The notes: generated from the sequence alone by a model not told the origin. 64,000 nt of DNA from Alkalimarinus sediminis (GCF_026427595.1 NZ_CP101527.1:2637501-2701500); one strand, 5' to 3'; shown: positions 5,808 through 15,455, counted from the first letter of the stretch. Numbers and translations: made by a program.

Positions 5808-8348
5808 TCACTCAAGTTCCAGATAAGCACCGCCTGAATAAGACGCAAGCCATTTTCGTGCTTTAGCCTTTTGTTTTGATTGATAAAGTAAATGATTAAA
5901 TATTCTTCGAAAATTACTTATTAAAGTCTTTGAGTTTCCTTTAGCTCCATTCTCACCCATCAAGCGCAATACCTCTATAAACTCACGCTCAGACTTCATA
6001 CTTTCTAGTAACTTCATACAGGCTGCAGCTTGCAGTTCATCATCATCGAGATTATAGCTATAGGGCTCGAAAACATAAGTCACGCAAATTCTATCCATAA
6101 CTGCAGCTTTTGCTGAAGGAGTCAATAACTCTAATTTATAAGGGCTTGATAGCACCACCGAACACTCGCTCTTCACCTCACTCTGACCTGCAGATAATTT
6201 ATCCCATTCACCTGCGATTTCGTCTTCTGATAATTCTGCTACCCAGGATAAAGCCCTACCTAAGGTTATATGCAACCTTGTTATTTTTGAGATAATTTCA
6301 AATGCCTCAGATGTCACCCATTCCAAAAACCGAAAATCTGACTCTTCCAATGCCTGTCGCACAAACTGAATCAACTCAATCACCTGATCCACTTTTAACT
6401 CAGCCGCCACACCTCCTGCGCCACCGGGTCCAAACACCAACTGACCACTTAACAGGACAACAAACTTACCTCTCGAATAACCCACCGTAAAATCCAGCCC
6501 AAAACCCACGCCAAACGCGACAGAAACACTAGGTGAGATTTTTACCAACTCGCTAAAATTGGCGACCGTTGATTTAGCCACTCGGCCTGATTCAAGGCTA
6601 TTTTGGCTTATCGGCTTTGCCCACTCGACTGAAAGGTCGGCTTCGTTCTTTAGCATACCACCGGCAAATACATTGCCATTCATATCACCGCCTACATTGA
6701 GCTCGCCCGGTTTTGTGTCGACTCTCAACTTAGCCGATAGCATGGCGCAAGCGCCGACCGAACCTTGAACGGTAAGTACCAGTGAGGTTCTGAATACCCC
6801 ACAATGAAGCTGCTTTAACTCACCGCTGTTACCTTGATAGCTCAGTTTAAGTTCATGCCCTGCTTCGCTTGGCAGGCGTAATGTGGCATTGGCACTAGCT
6901 TTCAGTAAGCTGAACTCCGCGCTTGTTTCCCCTCCTAAATGAACCCGGCCCTTTTTAGGGTCATACTCACCCGCAAACTGCGCCCCTGCTGAAAACCTCA
7001 TCAACTGCGCTTCTGCGCTTGCAGTCAACTGTTTATCTTCAGGAACGATATCGCCATTTAGGCTGACTTTAAATAACTCTTTATTGAGCTGGTTAAAGAA
7101 ATTATCTTCTTTACTTTGCCACGATTTAAAAACAAGCTTCCCGCTGATATTTTCTTTTAAACCTTTTGCGGCTTGCTGGGCTGCACCTTCTATGCCCGCT
7201 CGATTTAATTTGAGCGATCGTTTTACATCTGCGATCGATATTTTTTGCCAATTCTTTTTAAACTGACTCAACGAGTCTCTGCGAATGTAGCTAAAGTTTT
7301 GGGAGCCGGTGCGCTTTATTTCGATAAGTTGATGTGAGTATCGCAACTCGGGCATTTGAAAGGCGGCCTCTACAGGCACCCTATCTGCCATGGTGTTATA
7401 AAATGCTTCTTGCTTTTGTTGTAAGCTCTTTTTATTGGCGTACAACTTATTTTGGCTGCTTTCATAATGGGCCAGTTCATCAATATCTCGTTGATAAAGC
7501 CGATCGTTATCGGTAAGCCAATGTAAAAATTTAAGCACCCTCAACCCGACCATTTGAGAGGCATTGCTATCCATCGTGTTTTCTATATTGAGTATCTTAA
7601 TTTCAATATCGGCTAGATGGTTTAATTCAGCAGGTGAAACATAGTTCACCATTCCTGTTTCGTCATTGAGGGTTTTAGCTTGTTCTTTTAATCGCTTTAT
7701 TTCATCTTCGCTGTCAGGCGGTGTTTTTTGCAGTGCGACCTTATAAGCGACTTCACTTTCAACCGCCTCTTTAAGCTTGCTAATTCTGCCTTCTTCACGG
7801 TTTAACAGTTTTTGCTTTTGTGTCAGCGTTTCTTTTAAATTATCGAGATTCGCTCCTAAATCTAAGCGCGTTTGCTGCAACGTTGCTAAATAGCGCATAT
7901 AAAACCCACGCGTTTCTGGCGCTAAGAGTCCGTGCTGTAGCTCTTTTTCGATAATATAAACATCACTGCTTACTCTTTTGTATCTGTTAAGCTGTCGTTC
8001 ATAGCGATGTTTAGCCAATGTAGCCTGCGCTTCATAGCGCTTTAATGGCGTTAAGCCTGAAGACGGCACTAAGGGCGGGATTAGCTTTTCTTCTTTGAGT
8101 GATTCCCAAGTCTTCTTTTTAACATCGATGATCGTTTCATTAGACTGTGAATAGGCATCCAACAAATTTTTAATAGGCGCTGATACAAAATTTTCTTCGT
8201 GCTCTAGCTCTTTGATTTGATCTTGGGTGAGGCAATACACCTGCGTATTATCACCTGTAACATGAACAAGATCTGTCCACTCTGTTTCGCACGCGGCAGG
8301 TGCTATCCCCGATGTGATATTTGGGCTCTCTTTGCAAATATTAGTCAT
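5808..8348 (-). CDS. Probable type VI secretion cargo effector, family not recognised
   Basis: 846 residues; the ATG at 8348 follows AAGGA. It is third in the operon after vgrG and the DUF4123 adaptor, the usual position of an adaptor-loaded effector. Residues ~75-330 are charged and predicted coiled coil. Residues ~400-640 are glycine- and serine-rich with alternating beta-type repeats (AGAQFAGEYDPKKG, VGGDMNGNVFAGGM). A hydrophobic glycine-rich stretch around 610-650 (VAFGVGFGLDFTVG, LVFGPGGAGG) precedes a helical C-terminal module. There is no signal peptide and I see no nuclease, lipase or peptidase motif, so a membrane-acting toxin is one possibility. The last ~210 residues recur as an orphan module at 1528-2157 and as two short remnants. 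Confidence 0.65.
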   Translation of the reverse strand: MTNICKESPNITSGIAPAACETEWTDLVHVTGDNTQVYCLTQDQIKELEHEENFVSAPIKNLLDAYSQSNETIIDVKKKTWESLKEEKLIPPLVPSSGLTPLKRYEAQATLAKHRYERQLNRYKRVSSDVYIIEKELQHGLLAPETRGFYMRYLATLQQTRLDLGANLDNLKETLTQKQKLLNREEGRISKLKEAVESEVAYKVALQKTPPDSEDEIKRLKEQAKTLNDETGMVNYVSPAELNHLADIEIKILNIENTMDSNASQMVGLRVLKFLHWLTDNDRLYQRDIDELAHYESSQNKLYANKKSLQQKQEAFYNTMADRVPVEAAFQMPELRYSHQLIEIKRTGSQNFSYIRRDSLSQFKKNWQKISIADVKRSLKLNRAGIEGAAQQAAKGLKENISGKLVFKSWQSKEDNFFNQLNKELFKVSLNGDIVPEDKQLTASAEAQLMRFSAGAQFAGEYDPKKGRVHLGGETSAEFSLLKASANATLRLPSEAGHELKLSYQGNSGELKQLHCGVFRTSLVLTVQGSVGACAMLSAKLRVDTKPGELNVGGDMNGNVFAGGMLKNEADLSVEWAKPISQNSLESGRVAKSTVANFSELVKISPSVSVAFGVGFGLDFTVGYSRGKFVVLLSGQLVFGPGGAGGVAAELKVDQVIELIQFVRQALEESDFRFLEWVTSEAFEIISKITRLHITLGRALSWVAELSEDEIAGEWDKLSAGQSEVKSECSVVLSSPYKLELLTPSAKAAVMDRICVTYVFEPYSYNLDDDELQAAACMKLLESMKSEREFIEVLRLMGENGAKGNSKTLISNFRRIFNHLLYQSKQKAKARKWLASYSGGAYLELE

Positions 8349-8399
8349 TTAGCATCCTTGCTATGTGATCAATGTTATTAGTGATTATGTGATATTGGG

Positions 8400-8984
8400 T
8401 TATTCATTCGCCGTCAATAGGGCATCTAACCATTGTGGTTTAAATACCAGATCAGAGGGTTGCGGCAGCGGTGCTTCTGTTTTTGGCAGCGTCATTTTTT
8501 GCCATGACTGCTGCTGAGCATTAAACCAAGTAATACTCTCAGTGCCACGGTAGAGTTCTGCGCATTCGTCTGACGTAAGTGCGGGCATTAATCGAGAAAG
8601 TGAAGTGGGGTCATAAAAACGGTAATGGAGATACCGTCCATCCTCGGTGGTAATCCACAGTAATCGGCTCAAGGTAGAACCCAACACTTCAAGTTCATAA
8701 GGTGATCGCAACCAAATAGCCGCGCCTTTGGGGCCTAATTCGCTCTCAAACAAGTGTAGGATATCTGATTCTATTGACACCTTTACCAAGCAAGGGCTGA
8801 TATCAAGCACATCTTGATATCGCGTATTTTTATATAAGGGATACCATTCTGGGTTATCAATATGCTGATACACCCACTGCAACACAGGCTCCATTTTGAC
8901 GCCGTCAATCAATAGATAATCAAATGCATCTGTTTCAGATAGGACGAGTGTTGCAAGCTGCAGATCGCTTTTTAATGATGACAT
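8400..8984 (-). CDS. DUF4123 T6SS effector adaptor/chaperone
   Basis: 194 residues. It matches the DUF4123 (Tap/Tec-type) family in length and pattern: an N-terminal LLIDGVK strand, WYPLYKNT, ISPCLVKV, and the YRFYDPTSL segment. Family members bind a specific effector and load it on the C-terminus of VgrG without being secreted. The gene starts 10 bases after vgrG and is followed 51 bases later by the 846-residue cargo gene, the canonical vgrG-adaptor-effector order. This context is the main reason for calling the downstream protein an effector. Confidence 0.85.
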   Translation of the reverse strand: MSSLKSDLQLATLVLSETDAFDYLLIDGVKMEPVLQWVYQHIDNPEWYPLYKNTRYQDVLDISPCLVKVSIESDILHLFESELGPKGAAIWLRSPYELEVLGSTLSRLLWITTEDGRYLHYRFYDPTSLSRLMPALTSDECAELYRGTESITWFNAQQQSWQKMTLPKTEAPLPQPSDLVFKPQWLDALLTANE

Positions 8985-8994
8985 AGACGACTCC

Positions 8995-11142
8995 TTAGCT
9001 CGCTACACAGGTGCAGGTTAGTTTTGCACACTGGCCGTTTTCATCTTGCATGCACTCATCGGCTAGTAACTGACTATTCGCAACCAATGCTTTTAAGTGC
9101 ACTCGCTTATTAATCGTAGACTGACCCGCCTCCGTAAACGCTAACTCCCCTCTCTCAAATTGCGCTTTCTCTGGACTTATCTCACTGTTTTTACCTGCCC
9201 CCTCCCTAACCACTTCAATTGCTGGCGAGGGTGCTGTAGGCGATGCCGCACTCGCAGGACCTGCGCTACCACCACCATTCAAATTAATGGTGGCGCCTTG
9301 AATCTGCACACCTGCCGGGCTTAGCTTAATAAAGGCTCCGCCTGCTTGTATGGTGAGTTCAACACCTGCGTCCAGTATCACTCTGTTACCAGACTTGATA
9401 TGAACATCGCCGCCTGCCTGCTGTTTAATAGAACCTGCTATTTTATCTTGCCGGTCACCATTGATCGTTAGATGATGCCCTGCCTGCGTTTGCACTTTAA
9501 TATCACCGGTGACACTTTGGTTGAACTCGCCATTTATTTGCTCGCACTGGTCTCTATCAACGATCAGATGACTACTGCCTCCGACATGGGTTTTATGATC
9601 TTGGAGAATTTTTAGGTCGAGATCTTTTTGAGCCTGTACAAAAATCTGCTCATGCCCTTTTTTATCTTCCACTCTAAGCTCATTAAACCCACCAGCTGGA
9701 ACGCTCTGACTCTTAAAAGTTGTGCGGGTCTTATGGTCGGGTAGTTTGTAAGGCGGCTTATGTAAATTGTGATATACACAGCCAGTTACTAGAGGTGTAT
9801 CAGGGTTGCCATCGACAAAATCAACAATCACCTCTTGCCCAACCCGAGGCAAGCTGACTGTACCCCACTGATTACCTGCCCATGCCTGTGAGACCCGCAA
9901 CCAGCAGGAGCTTTTGTTTTCTCGTTCCCAATGAAAATTGACTTTAATACGACCTAACTCATCGGTATAAATGGACTCTCCGGGGGCGCCATAAACAACC
10001 GCCGTCTGAGCCCCCTTTATAACCGGTTTTCTGTGCGTTCGTTGAGGCCGGTACTCCATCGTTGAAGGTAAACAAGAAACCGTTGTCTTAAATTGATAAC
10101 CACCACTACCCGATTGCTCTTCAAGTACCTGAGGCTGATCTCCACTTTGCTTAATAGCTGTCACTAAAAATTCTACGTTGTAGTCATCGCGTGGGTGCTG
10201 AGCAAGTGTAAATACAGAACCACTACTAAAAAAACAAACCGTACCTTTCGCCTCTATCTTGCAACTTGCAACCTTGTCTCTTGCCAATTCAACCTTAGAA
10301 AGACGATCACCTTCCTCTGCTTGTTTATACCCACCAGGATAGCTATAGCTTTCTAGTTTTGGAGTCGATTCATCTTGCGCACTCGACAGCAGTGAACGGT
10401 TGGGTTTCTCATAGTTGTAATCGTTAAATGTAATCTGGTCATGGGTAACTTGCTGATTCCAACTAAGGACATGAAGAGTGGCTTGATCACCTGCCTGCCC
10501 GCTATTCCCTTGAAACCTTATCTCTCTGGTTGGCGTTAACGGCCGAAATGACGATGGGTTATCTGAAATAACCATAATAGGTTGACGTTCACTCTGCTCA
10601 AAATGAAAGTGAATACCCTCTTCTTCTAATAGACGAGACACAAAGTGCCACTCGTTCTCATCATATTGAACACAGTATTCCCGCTGAGGGTAATGACTGC
10701 TAAGTTCAAAGCGATAGCTCTGACTATCAAGGCCCGCCTCATCAAAAATCTGCTGCACAATAGTCGCCACATCTTGATCTTGAAAGATTCGACAACCGTG
10801 CCGGTGCTGAAGCCACTTAAATTGAGGGACTAACTTAAACGTATAAAATGCGAAACGGCGCTGAATAGCCCCCTGAGTTACCCCATAGACAGCGCCCATG
10901 ATGGTGCGGCTATGCCCTTTGTCATCTTTAATTTGAAATGTGGCCTGACGACCGATCAAATCGTTTAACGATAAGGAGTCATTTTCACAAGCGATATCAA
11001 TAGAGTATTCATAAAGCGATGAAATTGCTTCGTGTCCGTCAAAATGAACAACCCTAAGTAGGTCATTAATACCGGCTACGGAAAACATTAGACGAGCATT
11101 CCAGTGCCGCTGATGAAGCACCGAAGGCGTGAGATTTGACAT
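8995..11142 (-). CDS. vgrG: VgrG/TssI spike protein of the type VI secretion system
   Basis: 715 residues from the ATG at 11142, which is preceded by AAGGAAGAG; an in-frame ATG at 11184 would add 14 residues but has no clear ribosome-binding site. Order of domains: gp27-like hub (residues ~20-370, with EREYCVQYDE-type segment REYCVQYDENEWHF), gp5 OB fold (~400-480, LGRIKVNFHWERE and LPRVGQEVIVDF), then a beta-helix needle with repeated GD/GS motifs. A Pro/Ala-rich linker (~610-625) leads to an unusual tail ending in a cluster of four cysteines (CMQDENGQCAKLTCTC). The tail probably docks the adaptor and cargo. No other structural T6SS genes are in the window, so this is an auxiliary vgrG island. 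Confidence 0.93.
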   Translation of the reverse strand: MSNLTPSVLHQRHWNARLMFSVAGINDLLRVVHFDGHEAISSLYEYSIDIACENDSLSLNDLIGRQATFQIKDDKGHSRTIMGAVYGVTQGAIQRRFAFYTFKLVPQFKWLQHRHGCRIFQDQDVATIVQQIFDEAGLDSQSYRFELSSHYPQREYCVQYDENEWHFVSRLLEEEGIHFHFEQSERQPIMVISDNPSSFRPLTPTREIRFQGNSGQAGDQATLHVLSWNQQVTHDQITFNDYNYEKPNRSLLSSAQDESTPKLESYSYPGGYKQAEEGDRLSKVELARDKVASCKIEAKGTVCFFSSGSVFTLAQHPRDDYNVEFLVTAIKQSGDQPQVLEEQSGSGGYQFKTTVSCLPSTMEYRPQRTHRKPVIKGAQTAVVYGAPGESIYTDELGRIKVNFHWERENKSSCWLRVSQAWAGNQWGTVSLPRVGQEVIVDFVDGNPDTPLVTGCVYHNLHKPPYKLPDHKTRTTFKSQSVPAGGFNELRVEDKKGHEQIFVQAQKDLDLKILQDHKTHVGGSSHLIVDRDQCEQINGEFNQSVTGDIKVQTQAGHHLTINGDRQDKIAGSIKQQAGGDVHIKSGNRVILDAGVELTIQAGGAFIKLSPAGVQIQGATINLNGGGSAGPASAASPTAPSPAIEVVREGAGKNSEISPEKAQFERGELAFTEAGQSTINKRVHLKALVANSQLLADECMQDENGQCAKLTCTCVAS

Positions 11143-11354
11143 ATTTCTCTTCCTTGAGTCAGAGGCATTGGAGCCCCTTTTCATTAAAATTCAATGTATT
11201 AACAAGCCATCACCCTGCTTGATACAACTGAATGCTATTCATCCTGAATAACCGCCACGGATTATAAATCATAACAACGCCAAAAGTAACCGACTCGCCT
11301 ACCAAACTATCGCATCACCCTCCTCCATCTCCACTAAAACGTGACCAGTCACTC

Positions 11355-11402
11355 ATCACACAATATCTATATCAAAATTATTTGATATAGATATTGTGTG
11401 AT
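11355..11402. promoter_or_regulatory. Perfect 22-bp inverted repeat, probable SahR operator
   Basis: Two perfect 22-base arms (left arm ATCACACAATATCTATATCA plus AA) flank a 4-base ATTA centre. The repeat ends 27 bases before the sahR start codon. SahR and other ArsR-family regulators bind AT-rich palindromes, and the inner part ATATCnnnATATCAAA/TTTGATAT fits this type. The perfect symmetry and position suggest autoregulation. A similar full palindrome was not seen upstream of metK or ahcY. Confidence 0.65.
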
Positions 11403-11429
11403 TCTAAATCCACTGATAAACTGCCCGGC

Positions 11430-12455
11430 ATGTTAAATAACCTAATCTCCAATTCGCCAGAGACAGTCAACCCGACAACAGAGCATGCACGCACTGTTGC
11501 CACCCAGTGTCTGTCATCTATTGCACCAATATTGAAAGCCAGCGGTGATCCGCTACGACTCGAGATTTTGCGTGTATTGCAGCGAGATACGTTTGGAGTA
11601 ATGGAACTATGCAATATCTTTGATAGCCGCCAATCAGGTATGAGCCATCACTTGAAGGTACTGCATAAAGCGGGTCTTGTTGAAACGCAGCGTGAAGGCA
11701 ATTCAATATTTTACCGTCGCCCTATTAAGCAAGATGATGAAATTAATGATGAGTTAATCCATTCACTATTTGGAATTATCGACCAAACAGATATATCAGT
11801 CGCAACAGCTGAGCGCATTAACCTGATTAAAGAGCAAAGAGCGGAGCAATCTCAGGCTTTCTTCTCTCGTTATGCCGATAAATTCAAAGAGCAACAGGAG
11901 CTCATCGCACTATTCGAGCAGTATGCCGTGCCTGTTGTTGATTTAATCAATGCTCATGATTTCGACGATAACGCTACAGCAATGGAGATCGGACCAGGCG
12001 AAGGGGCGTTTTTAAACGAATTATCGACACGATTTAACAAAGTTTACGCGCTCGATAATTCAGCAGGTATGCTAAACAAGGCAAAAACACATGCCGACGA
12101 GAATAAGCTCACCAATATTGAGTTTGTATTGGGTGAAAGCAGTAAAGCGGTGCAGGAAAATATGTCAGTCGATGCCATCGTGCTGAACATGGTGTTGCAT
12201 CACATTCCCAGCCCAGCGGATATATTTACAGATTGCGCACAACTATTGAATGATGACGGCATTATGTTGATCAGCGACCTAAGCCACCACGATCAGAACT
12301 GGGTAAAAGAGAACTGCGGCGACCTATGGTTAGGCTTTGAAAGCGAAGAGTTATCTCTGTGGGCGAAGAACGCAGGATTAGACGAAGGCGAAAGTTTATA
12401 CATCGGCCTTCGCAACGGATTTCAGATTCAAGTAAGAGAATTTATTAAGCGTTAA
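11430..12455 (+). CDS. sahR: SahR-type regulator: ArsR HTH fused to SAM-dependent methyltransferase
   Basis: 341 residues from the ATG at 11430. An in-frame TTG at 11394 lies inside the palindrome and is unlikely. Residues ~25-100 are an ArsR winged helix (SGDPLRLEILRVLQ, QSGMSHHLKVLHKAGLV, EGNSIFYRR). Residues ~170-290 are a class I methyltransferase domain with motif I EIGPGEGAFL. Proteins with this fusion are SahR, which senses S-adenosylhomocysteine and controls the SAM cycle in Proteobacteria. The next genes, metK, ahcY and metF, are exactly that regulon, which supports the call. The methyltransferase fold is thought to serve as the SAH sensor rather than as an enzyme. Confidence 0.85.
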   Translation: MLNNLISNSPETVNPTTEHARTVATQCLSSIAPILKASGDPLRLEILRVLQRDTFGVMELCNIFDSRQSGMSHHLKVLHKAGLVETQREGNSIFYRRPIKQDDEINDELIHSLFGIIDQTDISVATAERINLIKEQRAEQSQAFFSRYADKFKEQQELIALFEQYAVPVVDLINAHDFDDNATAMEIGPGEGAFLNELSTRFNKVYALDNSAGMLNKAKTHADENKLTNIEFVLGESSKAVQENMSVDAIVLNMVLHHIPSPADIFTDCAQLLNDDGIMLISDLSHHDQNWVKENCGDLWLGFESEELSLWAKNAGLDEGESLYIGLRNGFQIQVREFIKR

Positions 12456-12490
12456 CGAATAGTATTAAAAAGATACTGATAATTATTACT

Positions 12491-12557
12491 GTCACCCTCG
12501 CGAAGGCGGGGGTCCATACTTTTTGAATACATGGATTACCGCCTTCGCGGTAATGAC
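12491..12557. repeat. Palindromic repeat (CGCGAAGGCGGG family), copy 1
   Basis: GTCACCCTCGCGAAGGCGGG and, 50 bases on, ACCGCCTTCGCGGTAATGAC form a long imperfect inverted repeat. The same design is at 13816-13890 and half of it at 15385-15407. It lies between sahR and metK and would fold into a strong RNA hairpin that could act as a terminator or attenuator. Confidence 0.7.
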
Positions 12558-12631
12558 AATTAAAGTTATGGCTAGATTTATAAACCTAAACACAAATTGA
12601 TAGAACCACACTATTAAAGTAGGAAAAAACA

Positions 12632-13792
12632 ATGAGCGAATATTCTTTATTTACTTCAGAGTCTGTATCTGAAGGCCATCCAGATAAAATGGCAGATCAA
12701 ATCTCTGATGCCATTGTTGATGCCATCATAGCGGAAGACAAGCACTCTCGTATCGCCGTAGAAACAATGGTTAAAACGGGCATGGCGGTTATTGCTGGTG
12801 AAGTACGTACCAGCACTTATATCGATCTTGAAGACCTCGTACGTGAAGTCATTTTGGATATCGGCTACAACAGCTCAGAAGTTGGTTTCGATGGTGCCTC
12901 TTGTGCAGTTCTAAACGCAATTGGTAAGCAGTCTGCCGATATCGCAATGGGTGTTGATGAAGGCAGCAACAAAGACCTCGGTGCTGGTGACCAAGGGCTT
13001 ATGTTTGGTTATGCGACAAACGAAACAGAAGTTTTAATGCCTGCGCCGATTTTCTACTCTCACCGCCTTGTTGAGCGCCAGGCACAGTTGCGTAAAAAGG
13101 GCGTTCTACCTTGGTTGCGCCCAGATGCCAAGAGCCAGGTGACACTGCGTTATGAAAACGGAAAACCCGTTGCGGTTGACGCAGTTGTACTTTCAACTCA
13201 GCATGACGAAGGTATTTCTTTAGGTGACTTGCGTGAAGCTGTATTGGAAGAAGTGGTAAAACCAGTGCTTCCTGCAGAGTGGCTTCACAGCGACACCCTA
13301 TTCCACATCAACCCAACCGGTAACTTTGTTATTGGCGGACCTGTTGGCGACTGTGGTTTGACCGGTCGTAAAATCATCGTTGATACCTACGGCGGCATGG
13401 CTCGTCACGGTGGTGGCGCATTCTCAGGCAAAGATCCATCAAAAGTTGACCGATCAGCAGCCTACGCGGGACGTTATGTTGCGAAAAACATCGTGGCAGC
13501 TGGCTTAGCTGACCGCTGCGAAATCCAGGTATCTTACGCGATTGGTGTTGCAGAACCGACGTCAATCTCAATCAACACATTCGGCACCAACAAGATCGAA
13601 GAGTCAAAAATCGAAAGCTTGGTTCGTGAGCACTTTGACCTACGCCCTCAAGGTATCATCGACATGCTAGATCTACGTCGCCCAATTTACCGTGCGACAG
13701 CAGCATACGGTCACTTTGGTCGTACTGAGCCAGAATTTACTTGGGAACACACTGATAAAGCAGCAGTTTTGAAAGCGGCTGCAGGTCTGTAG
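12632..13792 (+). CDS. metK: S-adenosylmethionine synthetase
   Basis: 386 residues, the usual bacterial length (E. coli 384). It makes SAM from methionine and ATP in the cytosol. The family signatures are visible: [13 protein letters not shown] with the ATP-binding histidine at the N-terminus, [12 protein letters not shown] near residue 117, and [16 protein letters not shown] near residue 260. AGGAA lies ahead of the ATG. It is the first enzyme of the metK-ahcY-metF set, downstream of sahR. About 175 bases with a palindromic repeat separate it from sahR, so it probably has its own promoter. Confidence 0.97.
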   Translation: MSEYSLFTSESVSEGHPDKMADQISDAIVDAIIAEDKHSRIAVETMVKTGMAVIAGEVRTSTYIDLEDLVREVILDIGYNSSEVGFDGASCAVLNAIGKQSADIAMGVDEGSNKDLGAGDQGLMFGYATNETEVLMPAPIFYSHRLVERQAQLRKKGVLPWLRPDAKSQVTLRYENGKPVAVDAVVLSTQHDEGISLGDLREAVLEEVVKPVLPAEWLHSDTLFHINPTGNFVIGGPVGDCGLTGRKIIVDTYGGMARHGGGAFSGKDPSKVDRSAAYAGRYVAKNIVAAGLADRCEIQVSYAIGVAEPTSISINTFGTNKIEESKIESLVREHFDLRPQGIIDMLDLRRPIYRATAAYGHFGRTEPEFTWEHTDKAAVLKAAAGL

Positions 13793-13815
13793 ATTAGCAA
13801 TTACTAGGGGCTCCG

Positions 13816-13890
13816 GTCATTCCCGCGAAGGCGGGAATCCATAGATCGAAGTCCTATCAAACAATGGATCCCCGTCTTCGCGGGGATGAC
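13816..13890. repeat. Palindromic repeat (CGCGAAGGCGGG family), copy 2
   Basis: GTCATTCCCGCGAAGGCGGG...ATCCAT and ATGGATCCCCGTCTTCGCGG...ATGAC form imperfect inverted arms of 27 bases around a 21-base centre. This is a typical paired REP-like element in the metK-ahcY gap. A partial extra GGGGATGACAG follows at about 13906. Confidence 0.75.
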
Positions 13891-13973
13891 GGTCAAATAT
13901 TCGTGGGGATGACAGTCCAGGCTCAGTAAGCCCTCCCCTCGTAGAATGGCAAACAGATACAGGAAAGAACATA

Positions 13974-15371
13974 ATGAGCGCAGCAATAGAAGCAGGTTTT
14001 ACCGATTATAAAGTCGCCGATATTTCACTAGCGGACTGGGGGCGTCGCGAAATTGAGATCGCTGAAGGAGAAATGCCAGCATTGATGGCGCTTCGCCGCA
14101 AGTACAAAGAAGCACAGCCACTAAAAGATGCGCGCATCATGGGTTGTATTCACATGACGATTCAAACTGCCGTACTAATCGAAACATTGGTTGACCTTGG
14201 CGCAGACGTTCGTTGGTCTTCATGTAATATTTTCTCTACTCAAGACCATGCCGCTGCCGCTATTGCTGCCGCTGGCATCCCAGTTTTTGCGTGGAAAGGC
14301 GAAACAGAAGAAGAGTTTTTATGGTGTATCGAGCAAACCATTCTGTCTGAAAAAGACGGTAGTGACGTTTGGAACGCAAACATGATTCTTGATGATGGTG
14401 GCGACCTAACTGAAATGGTACACAACAAATACCCTGCAATGCTTGATAGCATTCACGGTATTTCTGAGGAAACCACTACAGGTGTTCACCGTCTACTAGA
14501 GATGCTTGAGAAGGGCGAGCTTAAAGTACCTGCAATCAACGTAAACGATGCGGTAACAAAGTCTAAAAATGACAATAAATACGGTTGCCGTCACAGCCTA
14601 AACGATGCAATCAAGCGCGGTACTGATCACCTGCTTTCAGGTAAAAAAGCATTGGTTATCGGTTACGGCGATGTAGGTAAAGGTTCTGCAGCTTCTTTGA
14701 GTCAAGAAGGCATGATCGTCAAGGTAACTGAAATTGATCCTATCTGCGCAATGCAAGCATGCATGGACGGCTTTGAAGTAGTATCTCCATTTATTGACGG
14801 TATTAATGACGGCACATTGGCGTCAATTAACACTGAACTTCTACAAAAGACTGACTTGGTTGTCACAACAACCGGTAACTCAAATGTATGTGACAAGAAC
14901 ATGCTTCAGTCACTAAAAAGCGGGGCAGTTGTTTGTAACATTGGTCACTTCGACAACGAAATCGATACGGCATATATGCGTGAGAACTGGGAGTGGCAAG
15001 AAGTTAAACCACAGGTTCACAAAATTGTTCGTAATGCTGCAGAAAACGACCATCTGATACTGCTTTCTGAAGGCCGATTGGTTAACTTGGGGAATGCAAC
15101 AGGTCACCCTTCACGTATTATGGATGGCTCTTTTGCTAACCAAGTATTAGCTCAAATCTACTTGTGGGAAGCGAAATTCGCAGACCTGCCAGCAGACGAA
15201 AAAGCGGCAAACCTATACGTTAAAGTACTACCGAAGAAGCTTGATGAGGAAGTCGCAAAAGATATGGTTGAAGGGTTTGGTGGCGTGTTAACGCGCCTAA
15301 CCACAGAACAGGCAGACTACATCAATGTACCAGTTGACGGTCCATACAAGCCAGAAAGCTACAAGTACTAA
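13974..15371 (+). CDS. ahcY: S-adenosylhomocysteinase
   Basis: 465 residues, matching the proteobacterial long form. It splits S-adenosylhomocysteine to homocysteine and adenosine with bound NAD, removing the inhibitor of methyltransferases. Visible signatures are [17 protein letters not shown] near the N-terminus, [17 protein letters not shown], the NAD-binding [15 protein letters not shown] (about residue 225-240) and the C-terminal [11 protein letters not shown]. It lies downstream of metK and upstream of metF, consistent with coordinated control by SahR. The start follows CAGGAAAGAAC. Confidence 0.97.
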   Translation: MSAAIEAGFTDYKVADISLADWGRREIEIAEGEMPALMALRRKYKEAQPLKDARIMGCIHMTIQTAVLIETLVDLGADVRWSSCNIFSTQDHAAAAIAAAGIPVFAWKGETEEEFLWCIEQTILSEKDGSDVWNANMILDDGGDLTEMVHNKYPAMLDSIHGISEETTTGVHRLLEMLEKGELKVPAINVNDAVTKSKNDNKYGCRHSLNDAIKRGTDHLLSGKKALVIGYGDVGKGSAASLSQEGMIVKVTEIDPICAMQACMDGFEVVSPFIDGINDGTLASINTELLQKTDLVVTTTGNSNVCDKNMLQSLKSGAVVCNIGHFDNEIDTAYMRENWEWQEVKPQVHKIVRNAAENDHLILLSEGRLVNLGNATGHPSRIMDGSFANQVLAQIYLWEAKFADLPADEKAANLYVKVLPKKLDEEVAKDMVEGFGGVLTRLTTEQADYINVPVDGPYKPESYKY

Positions 15372-15384
15372 TTAGTAATAAGTC

Positions 15385-15407
15385 GATCCCCGCCTTCGCG
15401 GGGATGG
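15385..15407. repeat. Palindromic repeat, single hairpin copy
   Basis: ATCCCCGC and GCGGGGAT form a perfect 8-bp stem around CTTC. This is half of the element found at 12491-12557 and 13816-13890, located between ahcY and metF. Confidence 0.65.
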
Positions 15408-15455
15408 CAGACTTTACTAAGTACCATTAGGGTAAAACCCCCAAGGAATTTAGAC

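Noticed and set aside
12456-12631. SAM riboswitch upstream of metK
   Set aside because: The leader contains a palindromic repeat but none of the conserved cores of known SAM riboswitch classes that I can recognise.
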